A program made the translations under genes and the position numbers. From NCBI GenBank assembly GCA_046153695.1, contig JBJXEZ010000059.1, positions 1 to 6,828 on the forward strand: DNA of 6,828 nucleotides, read 5' to 3'. The stretch comes from M3007 sp046153695. GTDB lineage: Bacteria; Bacteroidota; Bacteroidia; Chitinophagales; Saprospiraceae. The notes below the pieces were generated by a model, which was not told where the DNA came from, made no database searches, and saw nothing but the letters and a program-made list of their open reading frames with translations. Of this stretch, positions 1 to 6,129 are shown one piece after another; position 1 is the first letter of the stretch; each line of letters starts with the position of its first letter.

Positions 1-341
1 AACTGTTCATCCTCGCCTCCGCCCCCCCGCTCAAAGGCAACCTTACGTTCGACTATCGCGCGCGCCGCTGGGGAGCCAACATCCGGGCGACGTACTTTGA
101 CAAATTGGAACTGGAAGACTACGTCGGTGCGATTGATGCCTACGATGCCCGCGTCACGCTCGACCTGAGCCTGTCCTTCGACCTGAGCACCAACGTGCGT
201 TGGACCGTCGGCGGCTCCAACCTGCTGAACGCTTACCCGACCAAGCAGGATGCCGAAACCGAAGGCGGCGGCCTGTACGATGCGGTGCAGATGGGTTTCA
301 ACGGCACGTTCCTGTTCTCGCGGCTGGGATTCCGGTTTTAA
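1..341 (+). CDS. TonB-dependent receptor, C-terminal end (partial, 5' cut by window edge)
   Basis: This is the last ~112 residues of an outer-membrane beta-barrel receptor of the TonB-dependent family, which imports large substrates such as siderophores, glycans or peptides using energy passed on by TonB. The frame is already open at position 3, so the TTG at 105 is an internal codon and not a start. The visible part shows alternating beta-strand sequence, a NLLNAYP motif typical of the penultimate strands (family form NLFN-YP), then QMGFNGTFLFSRLGFRF, ending in the terminal aromatic F expected for BAM-dependent barrel insertion, and TAA at 339-341. The substrate cannot be inferred because plug and N-terminus lie outside the window. 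It converges on the 403-2139 minus gene and shares a terminator with it. The family call is from recognised C-terminal motifs and is fairly safe; a non-TonB barrel is the less likely alternative. Confidence 0.85.
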   Translation, partial: LFILASAPPLKGNLTFDYRARRWGANIRATYFDKLELEDYVGAIDAYDARVTLDLSLSFDLSTNVRWTVGGSNLLNAYPTKQDAETEGGGLYDAVQMGFNGTFLFSRLGFRF

Positions 342-354
342 GTTTTGGGGTTTT

Positions 355-402
355 CAGGTTTTGGGTTTTGAGTTGGTTCCGCCAACTCAAAACTCAAAAC
401 TG
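355..402. terminator. Bidirectional rho-independent terminator between convergent genes
   Basis: The arms 355-376 and 382-402 form a 19-bp stem with one G-U pair (364/394), then a single bulged G (357) and two further pairs, around the 5-nt loop TTCCG. Runs of T in one arm face runs of A in the other, so either strand yields a hairpin with U-rich sequence. It begins 13 bases after the receptor's TAA, and the right arm touches the TAA (403-405) of the minus-strand gene. Position and symmetry fit a terminator serving both convergent genes. Confidence 0.8.
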
Positions 403-2139
403 TTACTCTGCAAGTTTAACACATTTCCCACTCTTCACCCGCTCCCCGCCAGCCGTCACCTCCCAAACATACAGCCCCGCAGGCACACCTTCCGCCTCGA
501 TTTCATTCACCCCAAACACCAACCGCTGCTCCAGCACGAGCCGCTCCGCCGCGTCGTACAGCCGAAGCGCCGGGCTGCGCAGGTTGGCGCTGAGTGCCAC
601 GGCGAAGCGCTCCCTGAACGGGTTGGGCCATACCTGCACCTGCGTTTGCAGTACGGGATTGTCTTGCGCCGTCACGCCGAGATAAAGGGTTTTGCAGTGG
701 GTGTCGGTGCCGTATTGGTTGCTTACGGTGAGGCAGACTTGGTATGCGCCCGGCTGGGTGTACTGGTGCTGCGGGTGGCGTGTACTGTTCACGGGTGAAC
801 CGTCACCAAAGTCCCACGTCCAAGTGGCCGGCTCGTAGTACGACAGGTCGCGGAACTCCACGGCGAGCGGGTCGAGGGTGTCTTGCTCGTAGCGGTACCA
901 GGCTTTTGGGTCGTTGTTCAGGCCGAGGGTGTCGCAGGGCGAGCCGTCGAGGGGGCCGAGGCGGTAGTTGGGGAAGTTGGGCAGGCTGAAGCCGTTGTAC
1001 TTGAGCAAGCGCACCGCGTGCTGCTGGTATTGGCAGTCCGCCTCGTCAGGGTTTTGGATCACGTGCAGGTACTGGGTGCCGTTGGTGGCCGAGCCGTATA
1101 TTTTGCCGTCGGGAGCCGATTGCAGCATGTAGAACGTAGTGGGGAAGGGGTCTTTGAAGCCGTCGTACACGGCTACAGTTTTGCGGCTGGCGGGGATGTT
1201 GGAGGCCAAGAGGTCATACTGGTGAACGGTATCAAGTTTGTTGTGGTACAGATAGCGGGAGTTGGGCGAAAACGCAAGGCCACCGTATGCCCCACGTCCT
1301 TTGATTTGGATCTGATTGGAGAGCGTGCCGGTGCATCGGTCGAAGTCGAACAAATCCAAAACGCCACCATCCGATAAGAAAGTGACCGCATTATATACCG
1401 CAAATTTAGTTCCGTCTGGAGAAAAACATGCCGTGTTGGCTCCATTGACGACAGGCAGGCTTACCTCCCCCATCTCCAACGAATGGAAGCCAACGGGGTC
1501 AATCAAAATTCGGTGATATTTGTTCGTGTTTCGTTTGAAGGACAACAACCACCAATCCCGACCATTGGCGTGCTGGCACGTTGTTACATTGCCGCGTATC
1601 AACGTGTCGCCTTCAATTATGGCCAATCGGCGTTCCAATACCTTCTCCCACCCTTTGGTGATAATCGCCCCACTGATATCCCCCGAACATACATCCAAAA
1701 TTAGACCGCCGCTCTCTAAGTACAACAGGCTGGCGTACAGCAATAAAACACTATCTGACTTGCCTGGGAATGGAATAAATACAGAGCCTTTCGGAATGGT
1801 TTCGGCGCTTAGGTATAGGTTTGAGTTCACTTTTACACCCATGCTCGTCCCGTTGTACATAGCTAGGTACTGGTTGTTCTGGACTTGTATGCCATTGAAA
1901 AAGGCAAACAAGTTGCCATCGAAACTCGATATGGCTGAGTTGTTGTGCAGCAAATTATAGCCAGGCATTGTGTAGGTCGTTGTATCTATTTTCAAATTGC
2001 CACTATCGAAGGTCAAAAGACTATGGCCGTATTCGATGCTATTGCCTGAGTACCCTATAATCCAGATATTATCATGTTTTTGTGCATACAAGAAGGCGCA
2101 CGGAAGTAGTGTGCCGATTAACATAGTCGTTAAACGCAT
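403..2139 (-). CDS. Secreted beta-propeller-like protein with PKD domain and T9SS type A sorting domain
   Basis: This 578-residue protein is predicted to be exported by Sec and then across the outer membrane by the type IX system. Residues 1-19 form a signal peptide ending FLYA before Q20. Residues ~20-400 resemble a beta-propeller, with repeated FSPDGTKF, FSPNSRYLY and SAPDGKIYG motifs. The blocks HANGRDWWLLS (191-201), FDFDRCTGTLSN (264-275) and LPNFPNYRLGPLDGSPCDTL match, from memory, a recurrent Bacteroidota secreted-protein family of unknown function. A PKD domain covers ~425-490 (WDFGDGS at 442-448). The T9SS type A domain covers ~500-578, with WPNPF at 504-508, AGLYVWEV near 554-561 and a KSGKCVKL ending. 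The ATG at 2137-2139 is chosen because the signal peptide follows directly; Met6 is an alternative. The leader before ATG is T-rich, unusual beside its A-rich neighbours. GC content is much lower in the 5' half. The natural ligand or role is unknown. Confidence 0.85.
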   Translation of the reverse strand: MRLTTMLIGTLLPCAFLYAQKHDNIWIIGYSGNSIEYGHSLLTFDSGNLKIDTTTYTMPGYNLLHNNSAISSFDGNLFAFFNGIQVQNNQYLAMYNGTSMGVKVNSNLYLSAETIPKGSVFIPFPGKSDSVLLLYASLLYLESGGLILDVCSGDISGAIITKGWEKVLERRLAIIEGDTLIRGNVTTCQHANGRDWWLLSFKRNTNKYHRILIDPVGFHSLEMGEVSLPVVNGANTACFSPDGTKFAVYNAVTFLSDGGVLDLFDFDRCTGTLSNQIQIKGRGAYGGLAFSPNSRYLYHNKLDTVHQYDLLASNIPASRKTVAVYDGFKDPFPTTFYMLQSAPDGKIYGSATNGTQYLHVIQNPDEADCQYQQHAVRLLKYNGFSLPNFPNYRLGPLDGSPCDTLGLNNDPKAWYRYEQDTLDPLAVEFRDLSYYEPATWTWDFGDGSPVNSTRHPQHQYTQPGAYQVCLTVSNQYGTDTHCKTLYLGVTAQDNPVLQTQVQVWPNPFRERFAVALSANLRSPALRLYDAAERLVLEQRLVFGVNEIEAEGVPAGLYVWEVTAGGERVKSGKCVKLAE

Positions 2140-2154
2140 GGATAGAAAAATTAA

Positions 2155-2189
2155 GCCCGGTTGCAGTACGATCTGTTCTGCAACCGGGC
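2155..2189 (-). terminator. Strong hairpin terminator between the two T9SS cargo genes
   Basis: The arms 2155-2166 (GCCCGGTTGCAG) and 2178-2189 (CTGCAACCGGGC) are a perfect 12-bp inverted repeat with an 11-nt loop. Read on the minus strand, the stem starts 8 nt after TAA 2198-2200, which ends the read-through frame of the upstream gene, and is followed by TTAATTTTT. That is a classic intrinsic terminator. Its stem ends only 15 nt before the ATG of the 2139-403 gene, so it could also act as a leader or attenuator hairpin. Identical 9-bp direct repeats GAAAAATTA (2145-2153 and 2192-2200) flank it. Confidence 0.75.
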
Positions 2190-2197
2190 GTGAAAAA

Positions 2198-2374
2198 TTA
2201 GTGGAAAATGGAAAGTTTTACCGGCGCGTACCGGCGGCCAGCAGTCGAGACGCGACACATGTACAAGCCGGTTTTTACAGCGAAAAGGTTGACATTGAGC
2301 ATACCTTCGCTCTGGATACCTGTGGCCTCGAACACCAATCGCCCGGCCAGATCGAAAATTTGCACCTGCGCTGA
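2198..2374 (-). pseudogene. Remaining T9SS type A sorting domain beyond the TAG
   Basis: Translation in the same frame directly after TAG 2375-2377 gives 58 residues to TAA 2198-2200. It begins SAQVQIFDLAGRLVFEATG, continues with NVNLFAVKTGLYMCRVSTAG (about residues 29-48) and ends with PVKLSIFH. These are the second half of a type A sorting domain: the L-x-D-x-x-G-R strand, the TGLYxxRV strand and the final K-L strand. The first half (PNPASDQIRV) lies just before the TAG. The segment therefore was coding until recently, because it holds no other stop or frame change. It has no start of its own and would be made only by read-through. Confidence 0.75.
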
Positions 2375-4732
2375 CTAGTCGGTGCCCGACCGGAAGGATA
2401 CCCGAATCTGATCCGAGGCCGGGTTAGGTTGCACAAAAACCTGCTCCAAAGTCGGTGCTTGTTGGCGCAGTAGGTGCCGCGCTCCGGTGGACAGGCACAA
2501 AGAGTCGTCGTCAAAATAGGCATCACCGTTTGTTCGGTACAGGCCACGCGCGATGAACACCGCACGCCCCCCTGTCAGCGGACACTGGTGGGCGATGTCG
2601 GATATACTGTCGAACTGGGTTTCGGTAAGTTGCGCGGCACCAGAGGCGCACCATTCCAAATAAATACGCCACACCGTTTTCAGGTTGGCCTGCAAGATGT
2701 CGCTTTCCGGCAAGGTGTCCACGGCAGCCATTGCAGCCAAGGCCCTAGCCTGCCGTAGTGAATCGAGGGCAACTTGCGCTTGGACCAAGGCCGTTGTGGG
2801 TTCATTCAGCCGCTCAAGCACAGCTTGCGCCTGCCAGTAAATCTCCAGTGAATCAGCACGCGTTGCGGCCGAACTCAAGTCGCCCAACACCTGGGCACTT
2901 TCCGTTTCAACGGCTTCGATGCTGTCCTGTAGGTATTGTAACGACGACATCAGGGCTGCTGGCGCTTCGTCTACCTCGGCCACTTGGCGCTCTGCCATGT
3001 AAAAGGACTTGAGCGGCCCGCCAGCATCGGCATCATTGTAGAAGGAATCCACGGCCGCAACCTGCCCCAGCATTTCCGGGTAGGTTTTTAGCCGGTTGTA
3101 CAGGTCGCGGGCCAGCTCCCAGCGCAGCATGCCTGCATCGGGTAGGGTGTCGAGCACATGGGAAACCAAAGAAATATCCGTGAGCGATATGGCCGATCTT
3201 TTCTCATCTGGGTGTACAACAGCAGGACAAAGGGGATCCGTAGAACAGGTATAGGCCGTTGCAGTATTAGTGAGGAACCAAGAACCGGGCATATTGTACG
3301 GTGGGGCTATAGCCTCCGGGTAGTGCGGAGTGTTTCCATTAGTCACAAAAAACCAGGATAGGTCAACAATTGGCGGAGGGCCAAGGTGCTGCGCCGTCCC
3401 AGACCCGGAATCAAACCTGTTGCTGTTGGTAGAGTTTATGCCCGGGGCTTGGTACGGTTGGTGGCCAATAACCGTGTTGTCTTGCAAGAGCAGGCTGTAA
3501 TTGTGGTTGTCAAAATCCGTTTGCCGCAGTTCCGATTCCACACAGTTTCCAAGAAATTCGATTCCGGTGTTTGTCCCGTTCGTTGAATTGCAGCAGTAGA
3601 TATTGAAGGCGCTCATGGCGATTTCAAGGCCCTTGGTGCCATCGGTGAGGGCGGCCAGTCCAACGCTGGATGTAACTGAGTTGCCATACAGGTAGTTGAT
3701 GTCCGAGCGGTTGAGCGAAATCCCGTAACTTTTAAAATCTCCTGTCGGCGGGTTTTGAGGCAGGTTTATGGTCACTTCGTTGTCGGCTATACGGTGCCAT
3801 CCCCCGATTCCGTCCACTTTTATGCCGCGTACATAGTCGTCGAGCGTTATGGCGTTCCGCGTGATCACCGACTGCAGGTCGCCGCTGAGCAGGATGCCGT
3901 TGTTGGCGTTCGACAGCAACATGGCGTGGCCCTTGGCACTGGCCTGCTGTTGGTTGTCCTGCGTTTGAAACACATTGTGGTCGAAAACGTACCTTTCCAA
4001 CCAAGGCGATTTTCGCAAGTCCCAGCCCAGCACACCGTGGCGAAGAAAACCGATCTGGTCATTGTCCGCCATGTGTACGGCAAAAGGCCGGCGAACCTCC
4101 AACCCGACCCCAACCTCATCGGTCTGGGAGTTGGTGAACGACACCAAGCCCTGGTACTGGTTCACGGCGTGCCCGGCCTCGTCAAACGTACATTCTTTTA
4201 CGTCAACGATCCCGCCGTTTGCGGCAACGCCCGTGCCTGCTGAAAACGCAAACCCAGGCTGCTGGTTGCCCATAAACCCGATCATATTCTCAAAATCGCA
4301 GCGCCGCACATTGAGGAACACATTCTCGGCGATGACCCCGTTTCGCAGGTTGACGAACTGGTTGCGAATTCCGGTGGCGGCCCCCACATCGAAGTTGGCC
4401 CCGAGTATGGCCACGCCAGCGTAGCCGTTTTTGGCATCGTAGTTGGGCAGTCCCGCGTCGCAGGGCGGCAGCAGGTCGCCGAGGGCGTTGTTTTTGCCCG
4501 CGCATTCAAACACGTTGCCGATGAAAGGCGTGTACCACACGTTGCCGCCGAAAATGCCGCCGCCCGTGCCGGGTATGTAAAGGCCCACGTGGTCGCGCAC
4601 GAAGCGGTTGTGCTGGATGTCCACCTGTGTGGGATTTAGCCCGGTGAACGGCCCGGTCGGGGTCGCCAACAGGGCGTACTGGGCATCGGCAACGATGTTG
4701 TTTCGGAACGTCAACCTTCCCGACGATGCCAC
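2375..4732 (-). CDS. C-terminal fragment: right-handed beta-helix protein with truncated T9SS domain
   Basis: The open frame gives 785 residues from a GTG at 4730-4732; the frame stays open upstream to a TAG at 4763-4765. No signal peptide is present, and the start is probably an artefact of the frame break. Residues ~1-430 show the short N-rich, V/I/F-rich turns of a right-handed parallel beta-helix (RNNIVADAQYAL, IQHNRFVRDHVGLYI, RNQFVNLRNGVIAENVF, ITRNAIT, LLLQDNTVIG). Residues ~515-720 are Ala/Leu/Glu/Gln-rich and predicted helical, containing QFDSISDIAHQCPLTGG, a block I recall as frequent in such proteins. QPNPASDQIRVSF (768-780) opens a T9SS type A sorting domain, but TAG stops it at residue 785, about 58 codons early. 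Beta-helices of this kind often bind or cleave polysaccharides; no catalytic residues can be assigned here, so an adhesin or structural role is equally possible. Confidence 0.7.
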   Translation of the reverse strand: MASSGRLTFRNNIVADAQYALLATPTGPFTGLNPTQVDIQHNRFVRDHVGLYIPGTGGGIFGGNVWYTPFIGNVFECAGKNNALGDLLPPCDAGLPNYDAKNGYAGVAILGANFDVGAATGIRNQFVNLRNGVIAENVFLNVRRCDFENMIGFMGNQQPGFAFSAGTGVAANGGIVDVKECTFDEAGHAVNQYQGLVSFTNSQTDEVGVGLEVRRPFAVHMADNDQIGFLRHGVLGWDLRKSPWLERYVFDHNVFQTQDNQQQASAKGHAMLLSNANNGILLSGDLQSVITRNAITLDDYVRGIKVDGIGGWHRIADNEVTINLPQNPPTGDFKSYGISLNRSDINYLYGNSVTSSVGLAALTDGTKGLEIAMSAFNIYCCNSTNGTNTGIEFLGNCVESELRQTDFDNHNYSLLLQDNTVIGHQPYQAPGINSTNSNRFDSGSGTAQHLGPPPIVDLSWFFVTNGNTPHYPEAIAPPYNMPGSWFLTNTATAYTCSTDPLCPAVVHPDEKRSAISLTDISLVSHVLDTLPDAGMLRWELARDLYNRLKTYPEMLGQVAAVDSFYNDADAGGPLKSFYMAERQVAEVDEAPAALMSSLQYLQDSIEAVETESAQVLGDLSSAATRADSLEIYWQAQAVLERLNEPTTALVQAQVALDSLRQARALAAMAAVDTLPESDILQANLKTVWRIYLEWCASGAAQLTETQFDSISDIAHQCPLTGGRAVFIARGLYRTNGDAYFDDDSLCLSTGARHLLRQQAPTLEQVFVQPNPASDQIRVSFRSGTD

Positions 4733-5840
4733 CGTGTTGGCTGAGATCGAGTGAATTAAGTCCTAGGGCGGATACCGGCAGGCCACCTTCGGCATTGATG
4801 TTGATCCCCATCTCGCAAGCGCAATCGAACAGTTCCGGGCAGTCCTCCACAATCAGTTCCTGCTGCGAAACGTAGTTATGCTCCGTGCCGTTGCAGGTCA
4901 GGCTAATGGTGTGTGTCACGGTGTAGGTGCCCGGCTGAAGGTAATGGTGGGTCGGGTTAGGCAGCGTGCTGGTGGTGCCATCGCCGAATTCCCGCAGGTG
5001 CTCCACTACGTCGTCGCAATGGGCCGTAAAGGCAAAGGTGACCTCTTGGCAATCGGCGGTGTAGGTGAACACCGGGATGGGGCGTATGACCTGGATATCG
5101 TCGAATACAGCCCTTCCAATGGGGGAGTGGGTACGGTAAACGCTGAACAAGAGGTAGTTCCAAGCCGGACTGTTAGCAGGCCGGGTAATGGTTACCTGAT
5201 ACTGACCGAATTGCGGCAGGTTGTGCGTGATCGCTACCTGTGTCTGAGTAGATACGTTTCCGGGATTGTCATAAACAATTTGGCCGGAAACAGGCGGGTT
5301 TGGCATGAATTCAATGAAGGCCAAAAAGTCCCCAGCGCATTGGGGCGGCTTGCTGGCCCAAAAACGCACAACCACGCATTCCCCTTCCTCAATGGTAGAA
5401 CAAAGCGGAAAGGCAACCCCTTCCCGTTTATGAAAAGCAAGGTTTCCGCCGCCGAGTATCGAGAGCATATTGGTACCCTGAGGGGCCACGACATTGTCAA
5501 AGTCAGGCCCGCTGCAGACGTTTGAAACGGTGCCGGGGCCGACCAACAAGTCAGGGGTGTTGCCCATATTGTTGAAGGTAAACTTAAAGGTAGCCTGAGG
5601 GTTGTTCGCTGGCGCGGCACAAAGTGCAACACGTATATCGGAACTGTTAGCAAATGCTTCCATGTCACCAAGGCAGTTTAAGTTGCAACTTGGCGGCGTA
5701 CAGCAGGCCGGCGCTTGCGCTGTCGAGCGGCCCGGCCATGCCAGCAGGCACAGCGCGGACATTAGCACGCCAAAAACTATTTGTTTTAAATAGGGGGGGG
5801 CAAAATGCCCAAACAGTCGCGACTTGAATTCGTTAACCAT
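4506..5840 (-). CDS. N-terminal fragment: secreted PKD-domain protein, out-of-frame tail
   Basis: The open frame encodes 444 residues, but only about 1-363 look like real protein. Residues ~21-42 (IVFGVLMSALCLLAWPG, then RSTAQA) form a signal peptide after a long basic N-region. A cysteine-rich stretch follows (CCTPPSCNLNC, 46-56), then a beta-rich domain to ~255 of unassigned family and a PKD domain at ~255-335 (FGDGTT at 285-290, with the usual preceding W replaced by E; HHYLQPGTYTVT). The CACEMGININ segment (340-349) resembles the entry to beta-helix regions in related secreted proteins. After ~363 the sequence turns Arg/His/Pro-rich with no beta-helix pattern, because it is the other-frame reading of the downstream fragment. 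The ATG at 5838-5840 is supported by the signal peptide and by A-rich AAAAACTCAAAATC just upstream. Without its C-terminus the product could not be sorted by T9SS. Confidence 0.7.
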   Translation of the reverse strand: MVNEFKSRLFGHFAPPYLKQIVFGVLMSALCLLAWPGRSTAQAPACCTPPSCNLNCLGDMEAFANSSDIRVALCAAPANNPQATFKFTFNNMGNTPDLLVGPGTVSNVCSGPDFDNVVAPQGTNMLSILGGGNLAFHKREGVAFPLCSTIEEGECVVVRFWASKPPQCAGDFLAFIEFMPNPPVSGQIVYDNPGNVSTQTQVAITHNLPQFGQYQVTITRPANSPAWNYLLFSVYRTHSPIGRAVFDDIQVIRPIPVFTYTADCQEVTFAFTAHCDDVVEHLREFGDGTTSTLPNPTHHYLQPGTYTVTHTISLTCNGTEHNYVSQQELIVEDCPELFDCACEMGININAEGGLPVSALGLNSLDLSQHGGIVGKVDVPKQHRCRCPVRPVGDPDRAVHRAKSHTGGHPAQPLRARPRGPLHTRHGRRHFRRQRVVHAFHRQRV

Positions 5841-6129
5841 GATTTTGAGTTTTTAACAGTGAAAAGAAAACACCTCACCAAGCCTGCGCGCGCCTCAGCG
5901 CGGCAAACCCGGAGCACACAGATCACAAGTGGGCACAGGAACCTCGGAAACAGGGGATTAGCGCTTATTGGCCAAAAGCAATACGCAATGCGCCGAAAAA
6001 TATGGACAAAAAATTGGCTGGAGCAAGCGCCTTGGTTGTTAAATTTTTAAGCAACCGTCTCTGGCAAAATTATTTGCCAAAAGTGGCGCTAAGACAATAT
6101 ACGACTACGAGCCGGCAGCACCGAAAAAC
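5841..6129. other. Non-coding gap upstream of the T9SS gene, with small palindromes
   Basis: No credible gene lies here. On the minus strand it spans the end of DUF2452 and the leader of the large T9SS gene. It holds a perfect GGCAAA-ATTA-TTTGCC palindrome (6063-6078), an AT-rich hairpin GGTTG...CAACC (6034-6056) and a weak GC hairpin (5887-5902). The minus strand of the palindrome contains TAATTTTG (6065-6072), which fits the Bacteroidota -7 consensus but is ~225 nt from the ATG at 5840. A near-match TGCTTTTG lies at 5973-5980. I cannot decide which, if either, is the promoter. Confidence 0.5.
6034..6078 (-). terminator. Possible terminator pair downstream of DUF2452
   Basis: Read on the minus strand, the 16-bp palindrome 6078-6063 is followed 6 nt later by a hairpin at 6056-6034 (GGTTG/CAACC, one bulge, TTAA/TTAA, 4-nt loop). 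Both are short and AT-rich and no U-run follows, so they are weak intrinsic terminators at best. The palindrome could instead be an operator for the large gene downstream. Confidence 0.3.

Larger units (their letters stand above)
2198..5840 (-). pseudogene. Broken T9SS beta-helix surface-protein gene (frame change plus internal TAG)
   Basis: The two minus-strand reading frames and the tail after TAG read together as one large secreted protein of about 1,200 residues: signal peptide, N-terminal cysteine-rich region, PKD domain, right-handed beta-helix, a long helical segment and a C-terminal T9SS type A sorting domain. Two lesions break it. Between about 4735 and 4762 the frame shifts by +1 (an extra base, or a loss of 2 mod 3 bases). 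At 2375-2377 a TAG interrupts the sorting domain, yet 58 in-frame codons follow to TAA 2198-2200. The two neighbouring complete genes (403-2139 and 6130-6582) have intact frames, and TAG is used as the true stop of the DUF2452 gene, so amber reassignment is not indicated. Decay of a surface protein is the simplest reading; assembly errors or phase-variable inactivation are alternatives. It most likely was transcribed from upstream of 5840 and ended at the 2155-2189 hairpin. Confidence 0.7.

Noticed and set aside
883..1377. 164-residue Val/Ala/Gly-rich plus-strand open frame
   Set aside because: Antisense to the 403-2139 gene, low complexity in composition, no start signal.
2375..2377. TAG reassigned to an amino acid in this organism
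   Set aside because: The DUF2452 gene ends with TAG directly after its conserved C-terminus, so TAG acts as a stop here; a single lesion is simpler.
4735..4765. Programmed +1 frameshift site
   Set aside because: No recognised slippery sequence with a stop at the A site in the upstream frame; kept only as an alternative to mutation.
4878..5525. 215-residue plus-strand open frame opposite the PKD gene
   Set aside because: It is antisense to well-supported coding sequence, has no recognisable domain, and is expected from the GC-rich opposite strand.
5886..5903. GC-rich hairpin in the leader of the large gene as a riboswitch
   Set aside because: Only a 5-bp stem with a 6-nt loop and no conserved aptamer motif.
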